NCBI GenBank assembly: GCA_010093515.1
Contig: MU001670.1
Coordinates: 1,704,003 to 1,768,002 of the forward strand
Direction: 5' to 3'
Length of the DNA stretch: 64,000 bases
From: Lineolata rhizophorae
Taxonomy: Eukaryota; Ascomycota; Dothideomycetes; Lineolatales; Lineolataceae
Both the position numbers and the translations under genes were made by a program. Below are positions 21,813 through 32,415 of this stretch, piece by piece. The number at the start of each line of letters is the position of its first letter. The stretch's first letter is position 1. Under the pieces are notes generated by a model. That model saw only the letters and a program-made list of their open reading frames with translations. It did no database searches and was not told the DNA's origin.

Positions 21813-24339
21813 CTACCTCTCCGGAATAACCCAGCCCCTATCCCCATCATCGTCCAACTCGTCGCTGTCCCACCCATCCTCCTCATCGTCCACCACCAGC
21901 CTCAAAAAGCGCTGCAGCCCCTGCTGCTGCCGCTGCTGATGCTGCTGCTGACGCTGTCGCCGGCGCGCCTGATTCGCTCCACCACCGCCGCCGCCGCCAC
22001 CGCCCGCAATCTGCAGACGGTGCATAGCCTGCACGACGAGCGGCGGATCGACCGCGGCGCGGGGCGGGATCGGGGCCGCGGGCGGGGCGGCGGGGTCCGG
22101 GCGCGGGGCCCCGCCGCGGGGCGCGCCGCCGCCGATGACGACGCCGTCCTCTTCGATTTCGACGCGGGGCTGGTGCTGAGGACGCGCTGCTGCTGGGCGG
22201 GCCGGACGGGGTGCGTTAGCTGCCGGGGGGGCTCGGATGCAAGGCATTCGGGATTGCTTCTGCGTTGTGCGATTGGGCCCGATGGAGGGAGGGCAGGGCA
22301 GGGCAGGGAGGAAGGCAAGGGTTATGGAGGAGGAAAGACTACTCACGCTGCGGAGGGCCGCCGCGACGACGGCGGTTGTTGTGGTCCATGGCGCCGGCCG
22401 GCGCTTCGTCCTCGCCATCCTCGGCCTCGGCGTCCGCACGCTCCATGTCCGTAAGAATGCGCTCCAGCTCCGCCCTATCCGGCTCCACCACGGCCCCGTT
22501 CGCCGGTGGTGCATCAGCCTCGGCTTGGCCCGCCTCCGCCGCCACCTCCTCGTCGTTGTCGTGGTCATCATCATCATCATAATCATCGTCGTCGTCGTTA
22601 TCATCATCATGGTCCTCCACCTCATCCACCCCGATCGGAATCACCGCCTCCCAGCCCCTCACACCTCCAAACAGCACGCCATCCGCGCGCGCGGCGCCCT
22701 CGCCGCCCCTCGGCCCCTCGTCCCCCTCCTCCAGCTCCCACAGCTTCATGTAGCAGCTCGGCACGCGCAGCTTGCTGTTGAAGTGCTCGTAGGGGTTCTC
22801 CGGGTCGAGCCAGGACGTGCACAGGTAGCAGAAGTGGGTCCGGCACTGGAAGCACACCATGTGGTTGCAGCCGTGCGTCTTCTGCGACGGCGCCGCGCAC
22901 GTCGGGCACGGCGACGTGTGCAGCCGCATGTAGTCGCGCGACGCCGCCTCCTCGGCCGTCAGCTCCGCCGCCGACCGCGGCCAGCACCGCTCGAAGTCGC
23001 CGTGCCACCCCGACAGGCACACCCGGCAGAAGGCGTACGAGCAGCCCGAGCAGATGAAGAGGCGGTCCTTGGGGATCGCAGGGGCGCGAGGGGCCGCCTT
23101 GGCGCCGTCGGCGGGCGCCACGGCTTCGTTGGGCGGGGTGTCGGGTTCGGATTCGGCGTCAGAGTCGGAGGAAAGGTCGTCGAGGAGGTCGTCATCTTCG
23201 TTTTCGGGGCCGCTAGCCGCGGGCTCGAGCGGCGGGGATGAAGGAGGAGCAGGAGGAGTAGCAGTGATGCCATTGCGCCGATCCTCCTCCAGCGCCGCGG
23301 CGCTTCGCGGCGGCAGCAGGCGCTGCGCCGGCACGTGCGGCTTGCGCTTCTTGCTCGGCGCGGCTTTTGCTCCGCTGCGCGCCGGCGCCTGGCACCACTT
23401 GCGCGGGCAGTAGATGGTGTTCTTGTCGGCCTCGGCCTTCTTCTTGCGCTTGATATCGACGTAGCGGCGCACCGCGTCGCGCGGGAGCGGGATCTCGAGC
23501 AGCTCGGCGGGGCTCAGCGTGCGCTCGGAGCGGCGCTTTCGACGACCGTGGTGTCCGTCGCCACCGGCGCCGTCCTCCTCTTTGCCGCAGCCCGGGTCCA
23601 GGCACCGCACGTTCGCCACGTCGCCCTCGGTGATGCAGCACGCGTAGAAGTCCTGCAGACAGCCCACGCAGAAAACGTGGCCGCATCCGCGCATGCGATG
23701 GCAAGCCGCGCCCTTCTTCGGCTCCAGACATATCCCGCAGTCGAAAGTCTCGCCGTCAAACTTGTCCTTCTTGGCGCGCTTGTCGTGGTCGAGCAGCGGC
23801 ACCTCCAGCTCCGGCGGGAGCTCGAGCACGTCCTCCGGAGAGGACATCAGGTCGAAACCGCGCTCGGCCGCCTGCTGCAGGAAGTCGATGTACGCGAAGA
23901 CGACCTGGCCGCGCCCATATTCCTCCCAGATGAGCGTGCCCTCGTCGCGCAGGCGGTCCAGCGCGGCGGGCGGGAGCCAGTCCGGCGACGTTGTGAGCGA
24001 GAAAAGAGGGCCGCGGTCCGACGGGTAGCCATCAGGCAACACTATGGACAGATGTAGCGGTGGCAGGTAGGAAAGGAGGTGTGTGAGCGGAGCGGCGGGA
24101 GGCGCGGCGGGAGGTGCGGTCGTAGGTAGAGCGGACGCGAGCTGCGACGCGGCTTTGCCAGCGGTGCAAAAGCGGGCGGGGAGCGGCGTGGAGGGCGCGA
24201 CGGTCAAATCAATCGTCGCTTCGAATGGGTTGTGGGCGTCGATGGCGAGCTCGGGGAAGATTGCGGTGATGGAGGAGAGCTCCTCCTCGCGCTCGTCGTC
24301 CATGGGGGGCAGTTCTGCTTCAGGCGGCGAACGTTCCAT
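21813..24339 (-). CDS. itt1: RWD-RBR E3 ubiquitin ligase, Itt1/RNF14 type
   Basis: Exons 22347-24339 and 21813-22192; about 790 residues. The first in-frame ATG is at 24339 (MERSPPEAELPPMDDERE). An RWD domain spans roughly residues 10-175 (REEELSSITAIFPEL, later VFAYIDFLQQAA). RING1 follows (CGICLEPKK ... CGHVFC ... CLDPGCG), then an IBR split after CPRKWCQ by about 115 low-complexity residues and resumed at CSGCSYAFCRVCLSGWHG. RING2 is CPTCAAPSQKTHGCNHMVC; the Cys in GCNHM matches the catalytic Cys of RBR ligases, which carries ubiquitin as a thioester. An Asp-rich run and a Gly/Gln-rich tail end the chain. In yeast Itt1 acts on translation termination factors; that role is inferred here. 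The intron has three tandem CAG acceptors, so the junction could vary by one or two residues. Confidence 0.93.
22187..22195 (-). promoter_or_regulatory. Triple tandem 3' splice acceptor (CAGCAGCAG)
   Basis: On the minus strand the Itt1-type intron ends in CAGCAGCAG. Using the first, second or third CAG keeps the frame and adds or drops Ala codons (exon 2 starting at 22192, 22189 or 22186). This is the classic NAGNAG arrangement. Confidence 0.7.
22560..22615. repeat. TCA/TCG trinucleotide array coding an Asp run
   Basis: Repeated CATCAT and CGTCGT units on the plus strand encode the Asp/Asn/His-rich acidic run of the Itt1-type protein on the minus strand. It is likely to vary in length between strains. 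Confidence 0.8.
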
Positions 24340-25115
24340 CAAAGAGTGACCTGCCCCGCCTTCCAAAAGAATGAGCAATAAGGATGGTTTGAGGTGGGAC
24401 AGATGACTGTTTGCGTCGCACGTAGGTCTCTCAGGCCGTGGACGTGGGAGGCGGGCTTAGGTGTGGCGTCGTCCCGTCTGGCAATTGGCGGCGCCGTGCC
24501 CACGTAGGGTTACGAGAAGTGACTCACAGGGCCAGATAAAAACAGGGCGCCAATTGAGGCGGATCGAGGACAGGAAGGATTGGTGGTGAGGCCTGGTGCA
24601 GTGCAGAAGCTGCAGGGCTGGCAGCAAGCCGTCCCGTCCGGAGACCTGTGGGTGTGGCGTAAAATTATAAATGATAGACTCGAGACGGACGGTGGGTGGT
24701 GCGCGCGGGGCGCGGCGCGCTCTAGAATCGAACACGGAACTTCACCTCCGGCATGATGTCGGGACGAGGCGGGGATATAAGAAGGGAAACGCACCGGCCC
24801 GCCGCTATGCAAAGGAAACACAGGCAAATTCTCTGGACGTTGTGTGGACGGCGCCCAAACAGCGCGTGGCGAAGGCGAAAGGAAAGAAGGAAATACAAAG
24901 CGTTGAAGGCGCGGGACGCCAACGGCGCCGGGCCCCGCCAGCCCCGCGCTGCCGCTGCCTCAGGCACCCGCCCGCGGACTAAGCAGCGGCCTTGCCCGCC
25001 CGGCGGCTGCTCCTCCGCGCTCGGCCGCTCGCGCTCCTCGGTCCTCCAAATCCACCGCTTCGCCCGCCGCCGCCAGACGCTCGGCGCCGTCGCGCCCGCC
25101 GCCCTCGCCGCCGCC
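24340..25115. other. Shared divergent promoter, itt1-type / dolichyl-diphosphatase
   Basis: 776 bp between two divergent starts. It is GC-rich near both ends. No ORF with convincing protein content. Confidence 0.5.
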
Positions 25116-26119
25116 ATGGACGACGGAACTCCGCTGGCGTCGCTATCGCTGACGCACGTCCACTACGTACGACACCACACCCATCCACCTTTGCTAGACC
25201 CGCGCTCCGAGGAGCTCGGCGGGAGGAAAACAGCCCGCAAACAAAGGGACGCCGCGGCTAATCGAGGCGCGTGTGGCGTGCGAAACAGAACCCGGCGGAC
25301 CGCATCTCGTACGTCTGCGCGTGGCTGGCGCTGGTGCCGCAGGGGCTCTGCGTCGTGTACGCGACGCTGCTGTGGTCGTCGCGCGAGGCCGAGATCGGCC
25401 TCATGTTCGCCGGCCAGCTGGCCTGCGAGGCCCTCAACTGGCTCCTCAAGCGCTACATCAAGGAGGAGCGCCCGCGCCGTGAGTCTCCCGCACGTTGCTA
25501 TTGCTGGACCCGTGGATGCGCCGTCCCCGGCATCTCGCGCCGGCGAGCCATGGCTGAAGGAATGCCCGCAGAAATGAACGGCAAGGGCTACGGCATGCCG
25601 TCCTCGCACGCCCAGTTCGTCGCCTTCTTCGCCGTCTCGCTCGCCCTCTTCCTCCTCCTCCGACACAACCCGCCTCCCCACCACCAGCCGGCCTCCACCT
25701 CCGCCTCCACCCCGTCCGACCACACGCCCCCCCAGCCCAACGACAACGACCACGACGTCCCCTGGGCCGCCCCCCTCTACCAGCACGCCCACACGCCCCT
25801 CACCCTCCCCCTCCGCGCCGCCCTCTCGCTCGCCGGCCTCGCCGCCGCCGCCCTCGTCGCCCTCTCCCGCATCTACCTCAACTACCACACCCCGCGCCAG
25901 GTGCTGGTCGGCTTCGGCACCGGCGTCGCCTTCGCCTGCGTCTGGTTCGCCGCCACCGCGTGGGCCCGCCGCGCCGGCTGGGTCGAGTGGGGGCTCGACA
26001 CCTGGCCGGCGCGCGCCCTGCGCCTGAGGGATCTGGTCGTCGAGGAGGACTTGGTGGAGGCGGGGTGGGTGCGGTGGGAGGGGAGGAGGAGGGAGAGGAG
26101 GGCGAGGAAGGGGCGGTGA
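25116..26119 (+). CDS. cax4: Dolichyl-diphosphatase (Cax4/Cwh8 type)
   Basis: ER enzyme that removes one phosphate from dolichyl pyrophosphate released by N-glycosylation, so the lipid carrier can be reused. Exons 25116-25166, 25289-25478, 25572-26119; 262 residues with good phases. It has the PAP2 phosphatase signature: KRYIKEERP (Lys71, Arg78), PSSH at 90-93 and SRIYLNYH (Arg180, His186), plus four to five hydrophobic segments. Yeast Cax4 is about 240 residues. The extra length is mainly a Pro/His/Ser-rich loop of about 35 residues (110-145) between the second and third signature motifs. The opening MDDGTPLASLSLTHVHY and the motif NGKGYGMPSSHAQF are characteristic. Confidence 0.93.
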
Positions 26120-26332
26120 TGGGGAGGAATGACATACTCATTCCCTTCTCTTTTTCTCTTTTTTTTCTTTTTTTTTCCCCTAACGTGTGCTTTTGAGTGG
26201 AGTCCCACTGCTTTTTGTGAGCGATGGAGTTGGTGTCGGGCTGCTTTCGGAAGAGCATGGTCGTTTTATCGACCCCCTCGATGTTTTCCTCTCAGGAGCG
26301 TCGGGAGTTTGATAGTAACGTTCCTCATGTAC

Positions 26333-26338
26333 AATAAA
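26333..26338 (+). terminator. AATAAA, candidate poly(A) signal for dolichyl-diphosphatase
   Basis: AATAAA lies 214 bp after the stop, in AT-rich sequence that follows several T runs. Confidence 0.4.
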
Positions 26339-26770
26339 TTTCATCATCACTGGCGCTAATGTAAATCAAGTATAGTCCTATACTTGAGCACGTGTAACGA
26401 TTGGTCGCCAAGCTCGAAGTCTAGCACAACCTACGGCTATTTCCAAAGTAGGTGAGTAATTAGTGGCGCCAAGATCTTCACGAACTAATTGGGCCATCAG
26501 CAGAGTGAGAGGTTAATTACGCAGCTCATTGTTCCAGTGTCGTCAGACTTTGCTTATCGAGCATCACCATTCCGTTGAATTCAGACATCTACAATGCCTA
26601 ACGAACTTGTACTTGAGATATCCGACAACTATACGAACGTTTATACTAGAACAAAGCCAGAAGAAAGCTACCGCTGATTACTTCCAACATGGACAAACAA
26701 AGCGGAAACGTCAAGCTAGACTCGAAGATGCACTTATGGCAAGTTTTTGAACTCATGTTCCCGGCTCATT

Positions 26771-26819
26771 AAAAATAATAATAATAATAATAAAATTATA
26801 AAAAAAAAATAAAAAAAAA
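26771..26819. repeat. (AAT)n and A-rich simple repeat
   Basis: About six AAT units are followed by A runs broken by single T bases, about 60 bp from the 3' end of the secreted-protein gene. Confidence 0.9.
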
Positions 26820-26876
26820 CCTTAGAGTATGGAGACGCCTCACTCCGCCACCCCCCGACCCCCTCCACCACAACGC

Positions 26877-27623
26877 TCACGGCGAGCCATTCGGATCGAA
26901 CTTAAACTCGAGCGCATTCCGATCATCATGCTTATCCGGCTTCGCCGCCAGCGCCACCACGCCCCCCTTGCTCATCCCGTCCCTGCCGGCGCACAGGCCG
27001 CGCAGCAAGACGTCGAGCGCGCGCGCGCACGCGGCGCGGCTCACGGGCGGCGGGTTGCGGCCGACGGGCCGCACGCCGAAGTCGACGCGCGCGGCGCCGC
27101 CGTCGGCGTCGGGCACCCGCGGCCGCCCCGGGTACAGCGTCCACGCGCCCGAGACCAGCCCGTCGGCCGCCGCCGTCGCGGCGAAGGTGTCGCACGCGCA
27201 GCGCGCCGCGCCCGGCAGCGCGTCCGCCGGCCACGCGCTGCCGTCCGCCGCCTCGTCCGCCGCCGCCCCGAGCAGGAACGCGGCCGTCCCGCTCGTGTAG
27301 CACGTGTAGAAGGCCGAGTAGCCGCCGAGGCGGAGCCGGCCCGGCATCGCTTTCCAGTGCTTGAGGTGCTTGGTGGGGTTGTGTCTGGGTGGGGTGGGTT
27401 GGCGGTGTCAGAGCGGGGGCTGGGGATGGGGAAGGGGTGTGTGTGTGTGTAAAGGGGACGCACCCGTCGTGATAGCGGTGCTTGGCAGTTTCTTCGTTCA
27501 CGGGCAAAGCGGCGCCCGGGAGCCACATGGAAGCTATGAGGCTCCCGAGGAAGATGGTAGGGACTGCGGTGTGTTAGAGTTGATCGTGGACCTGCTAGAC
27601 GTGTGTGGGCCCATACTGCGCAT
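26877..27623 (-). CDS. Predicted small secreted protein, unknown family
   Basis: Exons 27617-27623 (7 nt), 27464-27563, 26877-27384; 204 residues. The first exon was chosen because splicing ATGCGCA across a 53-nt intron (GTATGG...CTCTAAC...CGCAG) yields MRIPTIFLGSLIASMWLPG, a clear signal peptide that an in-frame stop would otherwise cut off; the alternative start is the Met at 27528. The mature part begins near VNEETAKHRYHDG and contains KHWKAMPGRLRLGGYSAFYTCYTSG. Five cysteines are spread through it (TCYT, RCACD, AACARAL, GLCAG), followed by a hydrophilic C-terminus. No catalytic motif or known effector fold was recognised. Composition is as GC-rich as its neighbours although the flanks are AT-rich. 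Confidence 0.7.
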
Positions 27624-28733
27624 TCTGGAGGATTGTGGAAGATTGTGTGTTCTGCAGTCCTTCGTGCGGGATGCTGTGGTGCCAGAGGAGACAGGAAGAC
27701 TGGTGAGACGGTGGGCTGCGTGGGAATTGTGCGCGCCTTCCATTGTGGCAAGCTGTTGTAGCCATCCATGGTTGCGAGGAACCAGGACGGGAGGTCCGGT
27801 CAACAATGCAGGAGCAACCGAATCCTCCTGGGTACTTTGATACCGCGGATGAAGCAATCTAGATTGCTATTTACGACACTTAGAACTGGAGAGTACGTGA
27901 TTCTATTGTTGTCACGTCCGCTAGATCTGGGTATTAGCTTCGCTTGAAACGATAAACACCTGGGAAGGAATTGTCTTCCTAGTGGGTCGTCTCACGACAA
28001 GTCGGCTGTCCGTATCAGAACGGACATGGCTGAATAATCCTGTTGTTCCTTCAAATATTCATACAGCAGCCACTGTTAGCACCACCTAGCTTCTAGAAGG
28101 TGACACCTTACGTAAATCCGCTCTCGAAATAATATTGTCGATGCACGTGCAATGTTATTATTTTCGAGAGACCTCGGTAATATGTGTACATTTGAAGCTG
28201 CCAACAACTTAAAATGTAATCACATCACAAGTGCATCGTCAACAAGCTCTTACGCTGCACAAAAGAAATGCATATTTTCAGGTCCACTGTTGGTGCTAAG
28301 TTCGCTTGGACTCTCTCCACCTATTTCATGCAGAAAAACGATACGTTAGGTCCCGAGTATGGGTAGCCGCCGTTCCGTCTGGAGATCCATGGATCACATC
28401 AAGCGTTAGCGGAGTGCCTAGACTTGGCTGAAGTCCAATATTATTTGGATTGATCTACATGTCTTACAACACAGACTGTTGCTTGTGCTGCTACCTCGAA
28501 CCTTGTGCTCAAGGCTTCTAACTATTAGGGAGTAACGGCGAAGTTGAAATTCGCCCGGCTTAAGAGAAAACTTAGCCTATTTGAGATGAGTCTATAACCG
28601 TTCCTATCGAGTGTGTTGAAAATACGCCATGTCGAGTTCCGAACCTACGCTCCATCAACTCCAAATAGGCACTCGCCCACTCCCACATACCCCGTTAGTC
28701 CACTAGCGGGTCACCACCACAACAACAACCCAT
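27624..28733. other. Intergenic, AT-richer, no genes seen
   Basis: 1.1 kb. From about 27850 to 28640 the GC content drops visibly and all frames carry stops. No transposon ORF, terminal repeat or tRNA was recognised. It lies upstream of the secreted-protein gene and past the 3' end of the PABA synthase gene. Confidence 0.5.
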
Positions 28734-31487
28734 CTAAGCCACCTCGCGCTCATCACGATCTCGCCGCCAATTCCTCGTATCCACGCCCAACCCCCTAACC
28801 ACCACCTCCGCCTTCCCCCTCATCTCCTCGAACTCCGCCTCCTCCTCACTCAGCGCCGTGATCGCCCCTCCAGCGGCGACCTCCCACCGATCAAACTCCG
28901 CGCCTCCCTCGTCGTCGCCCTCCCCGCGCCCCCACTGCCAGGCCGTCCGGATCACGACGGAGAAGTCGGCCCCGCCGCCGACGTCGAGGTAGCCCAGCAC
29001 GCCTGAGTAGACGCCGCGCGGGCGGTCGCGCTCCAGGCGCGTGAGCAGCTCGCACGAGCGCTTCTTGGGGGCGCCGGTCATGCTGCCGGGGGGGAGGGTG
29101 GCGGCGAGGAGGGCGACGGCGGGGGAGGCGTAGATGGACGGCCGCGGCGAAGGCGGTGCGTGTTGGCGTGGCGGAGGAGTTGCGGCGTCGGTGGCGGGAA
29201 CGGCGGGGTCTGCGTCTGCGTCCGGCGACGCCGGGGCGCCGAGCTGCCCGCGGATGACAGAGACAAGCTGGTATACCGTCTCGTACTCCTCCACGCCCAT
29301 CAGCTTCTCCACCCACACTCCCTTCCCGTCCTTCTCGCGCTCGCCCTCTTTTCCCGTGCTTCTCCACGCCGCCAGCCCTCGCACAACGCCGCCGAGGTCG
29401 TGCCTGATCAGGTCCACGATCATGAGGTTTTCCGCCCGCTCCTTGTCCGAGTTCAGCACCCTCTCGGCATCCTGCCTCGTAACGCCCGGCCTCTTGGCCA
29501 CCGTGCCCTTGATCGGCCGGAACATCGCGTCGCCTTCCCGCGTCACCCGCACGAAGCGCTCCGGGCTGCTGCTCAGCACGTGCAGGCTGCTGTCGGGACG
29601 GGTCGGGTGCGTGAGGGAGAGGTAGGCGCTGAAGGGAGCCGGGTTGGTGCGATGCAATCGTTCGTACAGCCGCCAAGGATTGGTCGCTGTGGGTGCTGAG
29701 GGAGTGGGAGGGGGGAGGGACCGTCGGGGAAGATACACCTTCGTAGGGCCTGTGAGGCATAGTTCGTACGAGGAGCCGGCGCGGATGTGCGACTGGCAGG
29801 CGGCAACCTGGGCCATGTACGTGGGGGCGTATGGTGATGTATAGTATGCCTTTGGGTCGACATCGGCACTGACTTCCTCGCTAGGCCCTTTAGAAGCGTG
29901 CGCCGTCTCGGCCCTCTGGTCCAGCGCTGCAAGCTGTGCCGCAGTGTCCGCTGCCCACTCTGCATCCGCGTCGCGCAGCCCTTGCACCCACGCTACTTTC
30001 TTTGCGTGGTCGAGTACAACGCTCCTTGTTACAAAAGCGAAGCACATATCTGGTCTTCTCTGTTTAGCTTTCGCCGGTTCAACCCCGATCGTGGCTAGTC
30101 CGGCTTCGTAGGATACAAAGCCCATCAGTCCACCCCAAAAAGGTGACTCTCGCGGTCCCTGGTCTACCTTCAGTGCTGCGACCAACCCACTCAACAGATC
30201 CCATATCTGCGGTGCCTTAGCATCTTGGATGACAACACGTCTACCGTGCACCACGTCAAGCGTTCGCGAGGACTGGTAGTAGTAAAGACGGAGTGTGTCC
30301 GAGGGATGTAGCAGACCTATGATACTACATTTTCCAGTCTCCGGGTGTAGGGGAGCACCGGTAGGCGTGGTGCCGGACTGAAGAAGTATCAGGTCGGTAG
30401 TGGTGAGATTGAGGACAGTGCTGATTACATGAGCGGAAAGATGGGTATAGGGGAACCAATGGGCAGATAACGTGGATTGGAGGCCGCCTTGCCGAGCCAG
30501 AGGAATAAGTTGTGACAACAACGATATGGTAATCTCTCCATCATTGAGATTTGTTCGTTGCCCATGTGGTTGAGCGTGTTGCTCACACGTGTTTACGCTC
30601 TCTTCTTCGGAACACTCCGAGTCGGTTGGGCTCGGTGTCGGCATTAGGCTTGGTAGTGACGGATGCAAGTAGCCACCTTTTACATTCAAAGACGGCGTCC
30701 GTTGGGAGCGCGATGGCATACCGGAGCTCTTCTGCCACGCCTGGGATTCCCTCCACCAGTTACGAATAATCGTCCCGCCCGCTTCGTTCGTGCATACCGA
30801 CTCTGGGTGATATTGCACACCCCAGAACGGCTTCGCAGCATGCTTAACCGACATGAGCACCGCACCATTGTATTTGTCGAAGTCCCAGGCGAGCGGTATC
30901 AGGTCAGGACATTGCGTCGAGGGACTCCACAGCCCTTCCTCAGGGAGCCCCCCCGGACCAGATCCACACTGCTCTTTTTCACGTTCCTGCCATTGACAGT
31001 AATGCCCTATCCGCGCCTGCAACGAATGATACTGCGTCGCCCAGACGTCGAGCTCCGTACCGCCGAAAATCGACCGTTCGCAGTGCGCGACCCGCGTTAT
31101 GAGCCCGTGCCTCGGCTCGCGCAGCCGCTCGATCCGCGCTCCGCACGCCCTCGCCAAGCTCTGGAAGCCCAGGCAGATGCCTAGCACCGGCAGGACGTCG
31201 TCGCCTTCCAAGTCCCATAGCCGGGAGATCAGGCCGACGTCGGCGGCGTCGAGCGCGGTGCCGGGCCCGGGGCCGGCCACCACGGCCGCGAAGCGGCGGA
31301 GGTAGCGCTGGAATTTCTGAGGCGGGGAGGAACTGAAGCGCGCGTCGTCGATGCGGATCCGGGTTACGGCGCAGGGGATTTGGGCCTCGAGGAAGGCGAT
31401 GATGTTGTTGGCGAAGGAGTCGTAGGCGTCGATGAAGAGGATGCGGGGGATGGCATTTTGGGCCTGGGTGCTGGTAGCGGCAGGCAT
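28734..31487 (-). CDS. abz1: Aminodeoxychorismate (PABA) synthase, bifunctional
   Basis: Converts chorismate plus glutamine to 4-amino-4-deoxychorismate, the first step from chorismate to p-aminobenzoate and folate. Single exon, 917 residues. The N-terminal glutaminase has Cys105 in GICLGFQS and His227/Glu229 in QYHPES. The C-terminal chorismate-binding half has the substrate-contact motif PIKGT, which with its Lys separates PABA synthases from anthranilate synthases. It also has DLIRHDLGGV and GSMTGAPKKRSCELL, ending with FSVVIRTAWQW. A linker of about 130 residues between the halves and a Pro/Ala-rich insert near residue 770 make it longer than yeast Abz1 (787). Absence of introns is unusual in this window, where most genes this long are split. 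Confidence 0.95.
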   Translation of the reverse strand: MPAATSTQAQNAIPRILFIDAYDSFANNIIAFLEAQIPCAVTRIRIDDARFSSSPPQKFQRYLRRFAAVVAGPGPGTALDAADVGLISRLWDLEGDDVLPVLGICLGFQSLARACGARIERLREPRHGLITRVAHCERSIFGGTELDVWATQYHSLQARIGHYCQWQEREKEQCGSGPGGLPEEGLWSPSTQCPDLIPLAWDFDKYNGAVLMSVKHAAKPFWGVQYHPESVCTNEAGGTIIRNWWRESQAWQKSSGMPSRSQRTPSLNVKGGYLHPSLPSLMPTPSPTDSECSEEESVNTCEQHAQPHGQRTNLNDGEITISLLSQLIPLARQGGLQSTLSAHWFPYTHLSAHVISTVLNLTTTDLILLQSGTTPTGAPLHPETGKCSIIGLLHPSDTLRLYYYQSSRTLDVVHGRRVVIQDAKAPQIWDLLSGLVAALKVDQGPRESPFWGGLMGFVSYEAGLATIGVEPAKAKQRRPDMCFAFVTRSVVLDHAKKVAWVQGLRDADAEWAADTAAQLAALDQRAETAHASKGPSEEVSADVDPKAYYTSPYAPTYMAQVAACQSHIRAGSSYELCLTGPTKVYLPRRSLPPPTPSAPTATNPWRLYERLHRTNPAPFSAYLSLTHPTRPDSSLHVLSSSPERFVRVTREGDAMFRPIKGTVAKRPGVTRQDAERVLNSDKERAENLMIVDLIRHDLGGVVRGLAAWRSTGKEGEREKDGKGVWVEKLMGVEEYETVYQLVSVIRGQLGAPASPDADADPAVPATDAATPPPRQHAPPSPRPSIYASPAVALLAATLPPGSMTGAPKKRSCELLTRLERDRPRGVYSGVLGYLDVGGGADFSVVIRTAWQWGRGEGDDEGGAEFDRWEVAAGGAITALSEEEAEFEEMRGKAEVVVRGLGVDTRNWRRDRDEREVA

Positions 31488-32415
31488 GGGCGTGTGTGCG
31501 GGTAGTTGTTGGGGCCGTATCGGTCCTTCGGCAGAGACAAAGGAGCTATGATGCAGTCGCGGTCAAGGATACTGCCCAGCAAGCTTGGAGAGCTGGAGCA
31601 CGGTAAGCTGGAATGTGATAGCTGATCATTAGCTCGTCTTATTTCACTTTTCAACCCGAAAAGGCGGCACTACCACAGCGTCATTCAATTCACTGAACAC
31701 TTGAGCCGTTCGAGCTCGCAGAGACGGCGGGACAGCAGTGAATTCGAAAGAGCGGTATGCATTGGACCCAAGCTCGGTCGAAGCAAAAGAAAATGTTGAC
31801 ATGCATCCAAGAACGCTGGCAGGGGGGCTTCCGCAAACGGTCTGGCGTGGAGCGGCTAGATGCGGGACGAGACCCGGACCCGGACCCGGACCTGGCAATG
31901 CGCCGTCGATCGTGACCGGCGACCTGGAGCCCCAGCCCCGGTCCAGCAACGTAGTTGATCATGTACATCGACGACGACAAGGCTTCCCTCGACGCCACGG
32001 ACGCAGTCTGCCGTGCGCGCAACTGCTGATGGCAAGCTTTGTCCCATAATTTACGGGGTTACAAGCGTTCTTGTCTCTTGTCGTCGTGTCACGTTGACCG
32101 TAGCACTCGCTGAAGGAGGAGAGTTCCGGCAAGACTAGACTTAGTTCCTATACTACTCTTTCAAACCGTTCTTATCATGTTCTAGCAAAAAGACTACTGT
32201 AGACTGCGTCGAGTCTCGGACTCAGATGCAGTTTTCGCACACTAGCACTCTTCCGGTTAAGTGCGTCTTGTTCCTGGGCGCAATTCGGCCTGATAAGGTA
32301 CCTAATTTCTTTTGCCTCCTATCGTGGGAGCTTTTTACCTTAATTCCACAAACATCTCCTTTGTCCTAGAACTTTTACGACGTAGATCAGCTTTGTTGCG
32401 ATACTCAAGAACGAC
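31488..32415. other. Shared divergent promoter, PABA synthase / shb17
   Basis: 928 bp between divergent starts. It contains a short hexamer array (CCGGAC-type units at 31871-31893). The part next to shb17 is AT-richer. ORFs here are short and unconvincing. Confidence 0.45.

Larger units (their letters stand above)
26120..26876. other. Intergenic, convergent; AT-rich core
   Basis: Two genes end here. From about 26330 to 26820 the base composition falls well below the genes in GC. It holds an AATAAA and an A/AAT-rich simple repeat. The ORF at 26529-26750 begins at TTG and looks random. Confidence 0.5.

Noticed and set aside
24340-24378. Extension of the Itt1-type protein upstream to 24378
   Set aside because: The codon there is TTG; the first real ATG in frame is 24339.
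24700-24790. Possible tRNA on the minus strand (GAATCGAAC-like box)
   Set aside because: Flanking bases do not fold into acceptor, D or anticodon arms by eye.
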